Shown: positions 45,358 to 53,899, counted from the stretch's first letter. The stretch is DNA of 64,000 nucleotides from Chlorohelix sp037138995 (GCF_037138995.1 NZ_JBAXHI010000011.1:1-64000), one strand, 5' to 3'. Numbers and translations: made by a program. The notes: a model not told the origin generated them from the sequence alone.

Positions 45358-46329
45358 TTAAACTTTGAAAAGGTCTTCCTTCGACCATTGCGGCGCAGCA
45401 ATCTTGGCAGCTGCCGAATGTGCCATATAAGTAAGATGGTCGGTTCCGGTAGGCACTTCTTTAGGCACAGAGCCGCTAATTTTCTGAGTTTTAAAGACGG
45501 TTCCGGGCTTCAAATCAAAGAATGGGAACTCAGGCTCAGTACAACCGATACAAGGCATTCCGGCGCGGGTCTTAGAAGATTGGCGATTCCAAAGGATACG
45601 GTTGCAGGGCGAGTGAGTCATAGGACCACGGCAGCCCATTTCGTAAAAGAGACAACCGGTGCGAGTACCCTGCCCAAATTCAGTGGTAGATTGTTTGTAT
45701 TCAAAGAATTGGTTACGAGTACAACCAGTCTGAGTAAAGGTGGAAAAGAAGGTTTGAGGGCGCTGCAAATCATCAAGAGCAATATCTTTAGCCCGTCCGC
45801 TGGCAATTGCCACCAGTATCTGAGTAACCCAGTCAGGATGAGCAGGGCAGCCCGGTATATTAACAACTGGCAAACCCATTTTTGAGCGGAAATCTGGACC
45901 TAAGAAGCCGCCTCTTGCACGCTTCATATATTGCAGACCAATCGAGTCGGAAGGATTTGGTGCCATTGTGGGAATGCCACCCCAAGTAGCACAATCCCCG
46001 ATAGCCACCACAATCTGAGCTTGGCTGGCTAACTCAGTTACCCAATCTTTCATCGGGCGACCAGCAAACATGTTAAACCGCCCTGTGCCGTTAGGCGCTC
46101 GAATAACCGTGCCTTCAAATACAAAGATGTCAACCGGACGCGCCCCGCTGGCGCAATCTCGTATCACTTTTCTGGCATTTTCCCCTAGCTCAAGTCCCAG
46201 CGAAGGATGCCAAATTAATTCAATTCCGAAATCGGTGACAAGGTCGCAAATGCTTGGCTCCTCGGCGTTCAGTAGCGAAATAGTATTACCGCTACAAGCT
46301 CCCCCCTGAAGCCATAATAAACTGGTCAT
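45358..46329 (-). CDS. hhyS: [NiFe]-hydrogenase small subunit, group 1h-like
   Basis: 323 residues from ATG 46329, with AAGGAG 8 nt upstream. No Tat signal, so the enzyme stays in the cytoplasm. FeS-ligand regions: LQGGACSGN (about 9-17), where the usual C-x2-C keeps only the second Cys; GDCATWGG; GCPAHPDW; and GCRGPMTHSPCN with CIGC. This leaves three Cys near the proximal cluster. I recall that actinobacterial-type enzymes use one Asp there, which fits. In the distal motif the expected H-x2-C reads Q-T-G-C. Confidence 0.9.
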   Translation of the reverse strand: MTSLLWLQGGACSGNTISLLNAEEPSICDLVTDFGIELIWHPSLGLELGENARKVIRDCASGARPVDIFVFEGTVIRAPNGTGRFNMFAGRPMKDWVTELASQAQIVVAIGDCATWGGIPTMAPNPSDSIGLQYMKRARGGFLGPDFRSKMGLPVVNIPGCPAHPDWVTQILVAIASGRAKDIALDDLQRPQTFFSTFTQTGCTRNQFFEYKQSTTEFGQGTRTGCLFYEMGCRGPMTHSPCNRILWNRQSSKTRAGMPCIGCTEPEFPFFDLKPGTVFKTQKISGSVPKEVPTGTDHLTYMAHSAAAKIAAPQWSKEDLFKV

Positions 46330-46351
46330 GCCCAAATCTCCTTAATGTAAA

Positions 46352-47047
46352 TTATTTTACACCTACAACTGCTTTCGCTGTTGGATATTGCTTTTGACGC
46401 TGCGCTTTGAGATATGCTAACCATTGCTCCATCCCCTGCCCCTTTTTGGCAGAGGTCTCGATAACAACCATACCGGGACGTACCGACTCAATATTTTCAA
46501 GTGCGGCTTCTCTATCAAATTCAACCGCTTCCGCCAAATCAGCTTTAGTAATAATGGCGGCAGCGGCTGAGTTAAACACGGTGGGATATTTCAGAGGTTT
46601 ATCTTCGCCTTCTGTTACTGAAAGCAATACCAAGCGAAGCGACTCTCCGAGGTCGTAGCTGGCAGGACAAACTAGATTGCCGACATTTTCGATAAATAAA
46701 TACTCTAGTTCGTTCAAATCCCAATCCTGTAGATTGGTTTCAATCATTTCAGCTTCGAGGTGGCAATTACCGCCCGTCAATATTTGACGAACCGCAGCAC
46801 CGCTTCTAGCCAATCGTTTCGCATCATTTTCGGTTTCAAGGTCGCCCACCAACGCGGCAGCAGGGTGTCCTTCTGCTATCAGCATTCGCAAGGTAGCTTC
46901 CAGAAAAGCAGTTTTGCCGGTACCGGGGCTAGAAACCATGTTTATCACATAAACTTCCGATGCTTTAAAGCGTGTTCTAAGTGCCTGTGCCAATCGGTCA
47001 TTTTTTTCCAACACTCCCTGTGTGATTTCAAGAATCCGGGGCTTCAT
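46352..47047 (-). CDS. hypB: Hydrogenase nickel-insertion GTPase HypB
   Basis: 231 residues. P-loop VSSPGTGKT (about 38-46), LVGDLETENDAKRL, and the G4-like ITKADL (about 161-166). The Ni/Zn-binding CHLE motif (TGGNCHLEA) is present. No N-terminal His-rich or CxxCGC nickel-store motif. Works with HypA to deliver Ni to the large subunit. Overlaps hypA by 20 nt. Confidence 0.96.
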   Translation of the reverse strand: MKPRILEITQGVLEKNDRLAQALRTRFKASEVYVINMVSSPGTGKTAFLEATLRMLIAEGHPAAALVGDLETENDAKRLARSGAAVRQILTGGNCHLEAEMIETNLQDWDLNELEYLFIENVGNLVCPASYDLGESLRLVLLSVTEGEDKPLKYPTVFNSAAAAIITKADLAEAVEFDREAALENIESVRPGMVVIETSAKKGQGMEQWLAYLKAQRQKQYPTAKAVVGVK

Positions 47048-47390
47048 CTACTACCTCCAATGATGCAAGTTCCAACTCTTTGCCTTGCCGAATATCCCCG
47101 GTGGGGGTGTTGCACAAGGAACAGCGAAAATGCTGAATATCCGGCAATATAGTTTCGGTTTTGCAAACAGCACAATAGACAATAACAGGAAGTTCTTCTA
47201 CTACTAATTGAGAGCCTTCTAGCAAAGTGCCTTGAACAGCCACATCGTAGCCGAAAAGTAAGGCATCTTTGACAATTCCGGTTAGCATACCTAACCTGAG
47301 ATAAACAGCTTGAACCCGTATAGCCTTTGCCTCAATCGCTGCCTTTTCAGCCACTTCGACCAAGTTATATGCTATTGAAAGCTCATGCAT
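47028..47390 (-). CDS. hypA: Hydrogenase nickel chaperone HypA
   Basis: 120 residues. MHELSIAYNLV gives the Ni-binding N-terminus (His2, Glu3). Two zinc-finger pairs are present: CAVC (about 75) and CSLC (about 92). Normal length. ATG overlaps the DUF1641 gene end by 8 nt. Confidence 0.96.
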   Translation of the reverse strand: MHELSIAYNLVEVAEKAAIEAKAIRVQAVYLRLGMLTGIVKDALLFGYDVAVQGTLLEGSQLVVEELPVIVYCAVCKTETILPDIQHFRCSLCNTPTGDIRQGKELELASLEVVDEAPDS

Positions 47391-47922
47391 TGACTTTTCT
47401 GGAAAACCGTTTTGAAAATTCTATTAGGAAGTTAAGCGACCATTGAATTTCCGGGTCTTTCAAGGTCTTTAGCAAACCGAAGAAGCCCAACGGTTTTGGC
47501 TGGCTTTTTCGCTGTGTTGCATAGGTTTCCTGCAAGGCTGTGCCGGCTTCACCTATTAAACTTACCGTTTTGGGGTCGAAAACGCCTGATTTTGACAATG
47601 CGGTAAATTCCTCAGACTCAATAACAGACAATACCCCATCCGCGGCTTTTTTGAGTTTTAGTGCAGTAGCCAAGGTTTCTGCTATATCCAGCTTTACAGA
47701 AGGGGTAGAATTTTTTAATTCACTGACGGTTTTTGCCATGCTATCGACGATTACGTCGCCGCGCTTGAGAAAACCATCAAGGGCTGTAACAGAAAGAGCC
47801 AACAGGTCTATGTTATCTAGGATGCGATTTAAAGCCGCAGCAACCTGGGGGTCATTGAGGCGGTTTTGAAGGCGTTCAATCTCAGATACTTGTAACGAAA
47901 GGGTACCATTAGACCCGCTCAT
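47383..47922 (-). CDS. DUF1641-type protein, first gene of hydrogenase operon
   Basis: 179 residues from ATG 47922, chosen because AAGGAG stands 6 nt upstream; 11 further codons before it are unsupported. Helical and soluble; the C-terminal GFFGLLKTLKDPEIQWSLNFL matches the DUF1641 pattern known near hydrogenases and formate dehydrogenases. Function unknown. Confidence 0.75.
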   Translation of the reverse strand: MSGSNGTLSLQVSEIERLQNRLNDPQVAAALNRILDNIDLLALSVTALDGFLKRGDVIVDSMAKTVSELKNSTPSVKLDIAETLATALKLKKAADGVLSVIESEEFTALSKSGVFDPKTVSLIGEAGTALQETYATQRKSQPKPLGFFGLLKTLKDPEIQWSLNFLIEFSKRFSRKVNA

Positions 47923-48374
47923 TTGCTTCTCCTTTGAATAAATTAACCACTTCATTGTCCAATTTTAACACTACTACTAATCGGAAAAAGAGGTATCCAC
48001 TCTATCCATGCAAAGCACAAAACCAAATTTGAGTGGCTTCAGGCTTATACGGGTAAAACCGGATTGCTATGTGCTTTTTCTACTATAGCACAAACCATTT
48101 GTTAAATATAAATTTCCAGCTTTGTAGTCTGGTTTCTCAGGAGAAAGATTTTATTTTATAAGAATAATTAAGAGGGTTTCTTGCTGCGTACAATAGATAT
48201 ATTAGGTAGTAATTATACATTATAAATCATCAGAGGTAAAAATAGAGGTGTGTATAGGTAAATATTGGGTGAATATTACATTTAATTTGCATAATTAATA
48301 CTTTACATCGAAAAAGTGTAATAACGGTGCATCCAACTGGGGGGGTTTTGAATATTAAGAGTTTTTCCATACAT
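47923..48374 (-). promoter_or_regulatory. Upstream region of the hydrogenase operon
   Basis: About 450 bp without genes. The extended -10 TGCTATAGT on the minus strand (48082-48090) would give a leader near 150 nt. It overlaps an inverted repeat TGTGCT/AGCACA (about 48071-48091), a possible operator. No sigma-54 site (GG-N10-GC) stands out. Confidence 0.4.
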
Positions 48375-48405
48375 AAAAAAGCTCCTATACTTGAGTATAG
48401 AAGCT
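48375..48405 (-). terminator. Intrinsic terminator of the tRNA-rnpB transcript
   Basis: A 12-bp stem (48380-48391 with 48394-48405; one G-U) followed by TTTTTT on the minus strand. Confidence 0.9.
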
Positions 48406-48432
48406 GATTTAGCCTTTTGTAATAAGCTAGAG

Positions 48433-48505
48433 GGTGGATGATGGGTTTCGAACCCACAACCCCTTGATCCACAATCAAGTGCTCTGCCATTGAGCTACAC
48501 CCACC
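48433..48505 (-). tRNA. tRNA-His (anticodon GTG)
   Basis: Full cloverleaf: acceptor GTGGGTG/CATCCAC, D-arm GCTC...GAGC, anticodon stem CTTGA/TCAAG with GTG, T-arm GTGGG-TTCGAAA-CCCAT. Encoded G-1 (48505) faces discriminator C (48433), the His identity pair. CCA is not encoded. Four nt separate it from the rnpB 3' end. Confidence 0.97.
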
Positions 48506-48509
48506 ATAA

Positions 48510-48891
48510 CGGGTAGAAAGAGAGTAAGCCGAGTTCTGTTTATGGCAGTCATCTATCTCGGTACTTTGCAGCACCGGTCGTGTCGTCGCCTTCACGACTG
48601 CTCTCGTCTTCTGGCTCCGGCGAGCAACCGTCTTTATCCGCCAACTCGGAGATTGCTACAGGGAGGATTGCCCTTTTCACCCCCTTGTTTGCACAAGGGT
48701 TTTCGTCTCTGTTGCTCTGCCTGCCGTTGCTCTTACTTTTCAGCAAGCTTAACGACCGACCCAATCTGGACTGTCAACGACCTCGTAAGGTCGCTTCTCG
48801 CGCTTAAACTTTCGTCTCCACACGACACCCCGCTCTTTGTAGCTCGGACTTTCCTCTGGTTTGCACCAGCGACTGCCCTTCTTCCTACCCG
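48510..48891 (-). ncRNA. rnpB: RNase P RNA, bacterial type A-like
   Basis: 382 nt. P1 helix is closed by CGGGTAGGAAGA at the 5' end and TCTTTCTACCCG at the 3' end, 12 consecutive pairs. The universal 5' core GAGGAAAGTCCGAGCTA and the 3' core ACAGAACTCGGCTTA (P4 strands) are both present in the expected order and spacing. A-rich GACAGTCCAG and GACGAAAACC blocks also match. Catalytic RNA of RNase P, which removes tRNA 5' leaders. Confidence 0.97.
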
Positions 48892-48906
48892 ATACTCTCA
48901 AACAAA

Positions 48907-48980
48907 TGGCTCGGGTGCAGGGACTCGAACCCCAACTGACAGATTCAAAGTCTGCTGTCCTACCATTAGACGACACCCGA
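48907..48980 (-). tRNA. tRNA-Gln (anticodon TTG)
   Basis: Acceptor TCGGGTG/CACCCGA, D-arm GTCT...GGAC, anticodon stem GCAGA/TCTGT with TTG, TTCGAGT T-loop. U1-A72 and G73 agree with glutamine identity. CCA is encoded (48907-48909). It lies 15 nt upstream of rnpB. Confidence 0.96.
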
Positions 48981-49003
48981 ACATTGCCTGTTCAAGCCAA
49001 ACA

Positions 49004-49032
49004 ATTATAGCCGATTGATACGCGAAATGCAA
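49004..49032 (-). promoter_or_regulatory. Promoter of tRNA-Gln - rnpB - tRNA-His
   Basis: TTGCAT (49027-49032) and TATAAT (49004-49009) with a 17-bp spacer, some 18 bp before the expected start of transcription. Confidence 0.85.
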
Positions 49033-49076
49033 TCTTTTGAAGCTGGTTTTTTTCATTGACTCTGACTTTGTTAAGT

Positions 49077-49979
49077 CTAAAATCGGATGCCGTGTTTTTC
49101 CAAATATGGAATCAGGGGAGAGGGCTTGAAGCCAAATTCATGCTCAATCACATTGGGGTCAGCAGCAACATTATCAAATGAGAACATTTCAACAAGAGCC
49201 GGAGTAAGCGGAGGGTTGGGTAAAATATTAAGAATAGTTGCGCCTATTCCTGCCGCCCATAGAGGTATAGAGATTTTTAGGCGCTTTTTCTTTATGGTAA
49301 CAAGAATCAAATCAATCAATTCTTTATATGTATAATTTTCAACGCCTACCAACTCGATTGTTTTTCCGATTTTATCAGCCCGCTCTGAAGCTTCAACAGC
49401 CGCACGCACCACATCTCCTACATAAACGGGTTGGAAGCGCATTTTTGAGCCACCTATCATTGCCGCGATTGGCGCTTTTCTGATAATACGTGCCTGTGAT
49501 TCAAAGAACTCAGAGCCAGCCCCAAATACAACCCCCGGTTGCAGAATTATCCACGGAATATTGCTCTGGCGAACGGCTTCCTCCATCTCCCAACGAGTAC
49601 GCATATAACTTCCGGGTGCGCTTTTTACGGTACCGAGACCGTTGCACAGCACCACCCGTTTTACTCCTGCCTGCTCGGCGGCTTTGATAGAGTTATATGT
49701 GCCTTCCGCATTGATTCTCCAGTAGATATTTTCTTTATTCTTGATATTTGCGGTTATTGCCGCAAAATAAAATAGCGTGTCCACGCCTTTCATCGCATTA
49801 GTTAGGGATTCCCGCTCAAGTATATCGCCCCTCACCAGTTCCAGACCGGGCAACTGCTCTAGGTCGAGCAATTTGCTATTCTGGCGTACCAACGCCCTCA
49901 CCTGCCCCGGATAGCGTTCCACTAATGCTTTTACCAATGCTCGCCCTATAAATCCGGTACTACCGATAACTAGCTTCAT
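49077..49979 (-). CDS. NAD(P)-dependent epimerase/NmrA-like SDR protein
   Basis: 300 residues from ATG 49979 (MKLVIGSTGFIGRAL); a TTG seven codons upstream is less likely. Extended/atypical SDR with GSTGFIG NAD(P)-binding loop (about 5-11) and LVRGDIL after the second strand. A Y-x3-K catalytic pair is not clear (YMRTRWEMEE is the nearest), as in NDUFA9/atypical SDRs. Candidate roles include a sugar- or quinone-related reductase or complex I accessory factor; not decided. Confidence 0.8.
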   Translation of the reverse strand: MKLVIGSTGFIGRALVKALVERYPGQVRALVRQNSKLLDLEQLPGLELVRGDILERESLTNAMKGVDTLFYFAAITANIKNKENIYWRINAEGTYNSIKAAEQAGVKRVVLCNGLGTVKSAPGSYMRTRWEMEEAVRQSNIPWIILQPGVVFGAGSEFFESQARIIRKAPIAAMIGGSKMRFQPVYVGDVVRAAVEASERADKIGKTIELVGVENYTYKELIDLILVTIKKKRLKISIPLWAAGIGATILNILPNPPLTPALVEMFSFDNVAADPNVIEHEFGFKPSPLIPYLEKHGIRF

Positions 49980-50084
49980 AAGCAATTCTTGCCAATACAA
50001 TAAGTTTTTTTATTTATTATAGGTTGAAAGCAAAAAAATTGCGCGGTGTTTATACCAGCGCATAAAAAATATTCGTTACAGGGA

Positions 50085-50627
50085 TTAGGCAGCGACAGTA
50101 ACAGCACTCTCTTTTGCTGTATTGATAAGAAGTTCTATTTTGATTTGCTCTCCTACCGCTAAGCCACCCGCTTCGATAGCGGCATTCCATACCAAACCAA
50201 ACTCCTTTCGGTTGATTTGAGCAATTGCGCGAAACGCTGAAAAATTCCCATCGAAAGCCCTACCGTTACGTCCGGCATAATCTACTTCAAAATTAACCTC
50301 TTTGGTTACAGTCTTAATAGTCAGGTTTCCGGTTAAGCGATATTTGTTATGCCCAATCGGCTTAATTCTTGTGCTTTTGAAGGTCATATAGGGATAATTC
50401 CTAATATCAAAGAAATCTTCAGACCGCAGATGTTTGTCTCGGCTTTTGTCATCGGTCTGGATGCTGCTAGTTTCCACTATAGCTTCAATTTTTGAGTGGG
50501 TAGGGTTTTCTTCATCCCAATCAACCATTCCGCTTACTCTGTGGAAACGACCTTTCAGCGTTGAGAACATCATGTGCTTTACGCCAAATCCGATTGTTGA
50601 TTTTCCGCTATCTATATTCCAAATCAT
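50085..50627 (-). CDS. YceI-family lipid/isoprenoid-binding protein
   Basis: 180 residues. Lipocalin-like YceI fold: WNIDSGKSTIGFGVKHMMF at the start, KHLRSEDFFDIRNYPYMTFKS in the middle (the KSEDFFD-x-x-x-P family block). No signal peptide, so cytoplasmic, unlike E. coli YceI. Relatives bind polyprenoid chains. GGAGG precedes ATG 50627. Preceded by a large nested inverted repeat. Confidence 0.92.
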   Translation of the reverse strand: MIWNIDSGKSTIGFGVKHMMFSTLKGRFHRVSGMVDWDEENPTHSKIEAIVETSSIQTDDKSRDKHLRSEDFFDIRNYPYMTFKSTRIKPIGHNKYRLTGNLTIKTVTKEVNFEVDYAGRNGRAFDGNFSAFRAIAQINRKEFGLVWNAAIEAGGLAVGEQIKIELLINTAKESAVTVAA

Positions 50628-50659
50628 TAGAAATCCTCCAAATTCATAACAGGTACTAA

Positions 50660-50711
50660 CTTTACAGATAAGGCACTAAAAGTGTTGTATGTAACAACAC
50701 TATCTGTAAAG
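50660..50711. repeat. Nested perfect inverted repeats between YceI and an unknown gene
   Basis: Outer arms of 11 bp, CTTTACAGATA (50660-50670) and TATCTGTAAAG (50701-50711), enclose 7-bp arms GTGTTGT (50682-50688) and ACAACAC (50694-50700). There is no U tract, so a plain terminator is unlikely. Either a regulator-binding site for the yceI promoter or a stable RNA structure. Confidence 0.6.
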
Positions 50712-50716
50712 AATAA

Positions 50717-51583
50717 TTACGCCATTATTTTACGTAGCAGCAACTCAACTTTTTTAGGGTACTTGGTTTCAAATGCCTTCCAATCAGGCATTATGAAGTC
50801 AGTACACCATTTCCAGCGGTCTTTAAGTTTTGCAAGGTTTGCATTAGGCACACAATCCTTGAAGCGTTTCTCAACCCCCGGAACAGGTGAAGTAATCAGA
50901 ATACCGGTAAGGTTATGAGAAGCAGAAATCAATTCCCACAAATCCTCATTTCGTTTTCCGGCATAAAGGGCAGGATGTACAATATCCCATTGTTCGCGTT
51001 GCAAAATATCAATGTTAGCTTGCCAGATTAAATCTTGGTTTCCGGTTTTCTTGCCTTCGTCCAGAAGTCTCCAAGCTTTAATAGCTTTTTCAGGAAGGTC
51101 TCCCTGTAAATAAATCCGCTCTAGTTCTTCCAGTCCGGCATCGCGATAAGCCAGATGCTGCCAGTACATATCGGTAAAAATAAGTTTGTTACCTTCAGAT
51201 ACTGCCTTATAAAGATATTTGATTTCTGAGGAAATCAGATAAAAAGGCAGGGCAGTACCAAAACTAGCAATAAGTGTACCAAAAGAAGCTTTAGAGAGAT
51301 TCCGCAATAATTCCATTTTTTCGCCCACATTGCGGGAGGCAAATGATGCTAGACCAGCCCATTTGAAGGTTGCAGGGTCGCTTAAGTACATTTCAGCATA
51401 AGCTTTATTTATAAGCTTATTTCTTGCCAACGGTATATCCAACGCCGGGCGATTTTTATAAGCTTTAGCTACTTTGCTATTAGCCAGTCTCACCCACTTC
51501 TGCTTATAGCGAGGCTCTTCCGACACGCTATTGCTTAATTCTATTCCTGTAATTTCTTGTTCTGCTAACATTGCGTTGGACAT
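50717..51583 (-). CDS. Unrecognised 288-residue protein
   Basis: From ATG 51583; GTG 51592 three codons upstream is an alternative. Soluble except for one moderately hydrophobic stretch (about 100-118). Blocks such as NKLINKAYAEMYLSDPATFK and WAGLASFASRNVGEKMELL faintly resemble DUF2515 proteins of Bacillus, from memory only. The C-terminal half is Trp/Lys-rich. Single gene between yceI and the GT39 gene. Confidence 0.6.
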   Translation of the reverse strand: MSNAMLAEQEITGIELSNSVSEEPRYKQKWVRLANSKVAKAYKNRPALDIPLARNKLINKAYAEMYLSDPATFKWAGLASFASRNVGEKMELLRNLSKASFGTLIASFGTALPFYLISSEIKYLYKAVSEGNKLIFTDMYWQHLAYRDAGLEELERIYLQGDLPEKAIKAWRLLDEGKKTGNQDLIWQANIDILQREQWDIVHPALYAGKRNEDLWELISASHNLTGILITSPVPGVEKRFKDCVPNANLAKLKDRWKWCTDFIMPDWKAFETKYPKKVELLLRKIMA

Positions 51584-51717
51584 TTTCTTCACCCATAACT
51601 GAGAAATACTAAGCGCTAACCCTATATAGAAATTTATTTTATAGCAATCTATGAATAAAATTTATACAAATGCTATAACCTATGCTCTACAAGTATTGTA
51701 CAGCATTTATAGCTTTA

Positions 51718-51729
51718 TTCTGTACAGAA
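51718..51729. promoter_or_regulatory. 12-bp palindrome upstream of the unknown gene
   Basis: TTCTGTACAGAA is a perfect palindrome, with a second TTGTACAG half-similar site 24 bp away (51697). It could be an operator controlling the 288-residue protein gene. Confidence 0.35.
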
Positions 51730-51808
51730 TTAGAGAAGAATCCATAAGATAACTATAAGGAAAGTTAACATTGGGTGAATGTTATTGGGATTAATATATG
51801 TTAAATTA

Positions 51809-53737
51809 TTAACTTGCTAAAGGGATACACTTGTAAAGCTGCATCTTTAGCAGTTGAGGAATAGTTTGCCACTGATTGGGAGGTATCGGTTGGCAATTAT
51901 CGCTAATCCAATGGGTCAAGGCATTGGTGTAGCTTGTAGTAAATGGGTTTCCGGTAGCGGCGATTTCCTGTGAATATAAAGCCTGAGCTTGGCTTTCTTG
52001 CAAATTAGTAAAAGGAATAAGAAAAAATTTAACCTCTCCAGCCTTTACTCTTGTCACCAGCGATTGTAGGGTAAGTATGGCAGCATAGCCCGAATAGCCA
52101 CCCATAGCCATTACCGCTTTGTCGGTGGCAAGCGCTATCGAACCGGCATCCTCTATCGAAGAAGTGGCAATGAAAAATCGCTCATTCGCCAAATTGGCTT
52201 TCAGATAATCAAGCAAAGATTGGTCAGGTTCAGGCACTATGAAATTACCCTGTTGAAGAGGATTAGGACCTGATAATGGGAATTCTCCGGCGTTATTGGG
52301 AGTAAGCGAAACACTCACCCACCATAAGGGAACTATCAAAAGCGTAACCAGAGTTGCCGCGCTTATAACTTTAAGATAGCTTTTAGCTAGGTTACGCAGT
52401 AGCAAAATTCGCATTGTACCAAGTAGTAAAACCCCTGCAACGCAAATAGCTATAAGCAAGGGTAGTTGCCAATTATTCCAATCAGGGAAACCAGTCATAA
52501 TAATAATCTGCTCAAGCGCAGTTGCTCCAAATGCTATTAGCAGAAGCCACCCACGCCAAACAGGGCTTGCCATATCTCTCCACAAAGAAACTACGCCATA
52601 ACCTACCATAGCGCAAGTCGCAGGCGCAAATACTGCCATATAATATTGGTTAAAGCGAAGTGCCACGCTGAAAAAAGACCCCGCCGTAATAAGCCAGCCA
52701 CCCCATAAAAGCAAAGAATATTGGGGCTGTAACAAATAGCCGCGCTTTAAGCTCAATCGCAAATTACCCCAATCAGGTTTCCATAGCCCTGCCATTAAAG
52801 AAAGTAGGGCAAAGGGCAAAAACCAGCCAACCTGACTAGCCAGCGGTGATTGAAAAAGGCGAATCGGTCCGGGGTCGCCCTTATCATGTTTGATTACAGG
52901 GGGTTTACCGCCATAAGAAGGTTCTCCGAACAGGCGTTGAGTCCCGTTATAATTAAAGGTAAGATCAAATTCTGAATTTGTCAGGGTGGAATCAACATAA
53001 GGGCGTTGCGAAGAGGGCGTGAGGTCAACTGTAACAATCCAAGCCAGTGACACACATATAATGATAAGAAGCATCAAACCAAGATTCAGAAAGCGAATGC
53101 GCCAAGCCAATTGAACACCAAAAAGATAAGTAGCGATAAGGACAGGCACAACCAACCAAGTTTCCAGCCCCTTTATATTAAAGCCAATTCCAATAAACGC
53201 TCCGCCAACCAATAGCCAACTCAAGCTCTTTTGCTCAATTGAATGCAGGATTGCCCATGTTGCCAGCAATACGGTCAGAACTACCAGACTCTCAAGAATG
53301 TTCGAGCGGTTGGTGACCACATTAATCGGTGAAATAGCCAGCAGAACAGCCGCTATAAATCCCGCAAACGCCCCGCCAACTTTTCGCACCAAAAAATAGA
53401 GGATTGCAACTGATCCAACACCTGCCAACGCTTGCGGTAACATCAGGCTAAAGCCGTTAAAGCCGAAAAGCATGGCGCTAGAAGCCTGTAGCCATAAACC
53501 TAAGGGTGGTTTATCTACACTTATAAATCCGGCAGCATCAAATGACACATAGAAGAAATTTTTCCATGACACCAACATACTTTTAACTGCCGCTGCATAG
53601 TAGCTATTGCCAAACCCATTTTGGGAAAGAAACAGAAAATTCAAAAGAGCCGCCAGCAACAATACTGCCGTTAGAGCTAAAATTTCGCTGCGTGAGATTT
53701 TGGGTGTAGCTATAGTGCGGGTTTGAAGCAAAGTCAT
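51809..53737 (-). CDS. GT39-type dolichyl-phosphate-mannose/ArnT-like transferase
   Basis: 642-residue membrane protein with about 12 TM helices. The family loop NSYYAAAVKSML (about 45-56) and SVDKPPLGLW (about 73-82) mark bacterial GT39/ArnT-like enzymes that use polyprenyl-phosphate sugars on the outer membrane face. The C-terminal 120 residues are soluble. Substrate could be protein, lipid or cell-wall glycan. Donor may be made by the DPM1/GtrB-like enzyme of the glycan operon (inference). Confidence 0.85.
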   Translation of the reverse strand: MTLLQTRTIATPKISRSEILALTAVLLLAALLNFLFLSQNGFGNSYYAAAVKSMLVSWKNFFYVSFDAAGFISVDKPPLGLWLQASSAMLFGFNGFSLMLPQALAGVGSVAILYFLVRKVGGAFAGFIAAVLLAISPINVVTNRSNILESLVVLTVLLATWAILHSIEQKSLSWLLVGGAFIGIGFNIKGLETWLVVPVLIATYLFGVQLAWRIRFLNLGLMLLIIICVSLAWIVTVDLTPSSQRPYVDSTLTNSEFDLTFNYNGTQRLFGEPSYGGKPPVIKHDKGDPGPIRLFQSPLASQVGWFLPFALLSLMAGLWKPDWGNLRLSLKRGYLLQPQYSLLLWGGWLITAGSFFSVALRFNQYYMAVFAPATCAMVGYGVVSLWRDMASPVWRGWLLLIAFGATALEQIIIMTGFPDWNNWQLPLLIAICVAGVLLLGTMRILLLRNLAKSYLKVISAATLVTLLIVPLWWVSVSLTPNNAGEFPLSGPNPLQQGNFIVPEPDQSLLDYLKANLANERFFIATSSIEDAGSIALATDKAVMAMGGYSGYAAILTLQSLVTRVKAGEVKFFLIPFTNLQESQAQALYSQEIAATGNPFTTSYTNALTHWISDNCQPIPPNQWQTIPQLLKMQLYKCIPLAS

Positions 53738-53839
53738 GTACTGATGCCCTCAAGCTGGGAAAATTGCTTATAGTATTAAAGAATACCATTCCGTTAGTAA
53801 TTAAGCAAAAATGACTTTCCTATACTCTTATCAAATATA

Positions 53840-53865
53840 TGCCCCTAGGCAAAAACCCAGGGGCA
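53840..53865 (-). terminator. Hairpin after the haem protein gene
   Basis: TGCCCCTGGG pairs with the complementary arm (10 bp, one G-U, 6-nt loop) on the minus strand; the tail TATATTTG is only moderately U-rich. Confidence 0.55.
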
Positions 53866-53899
53866 GTCATAAATATAGCAGGTAATAGAATTAAAATGC

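Noticed and set aside
48230..49018. Several short frames on both strands
   Set aside because: They lie over rnpB and two tRNAs.
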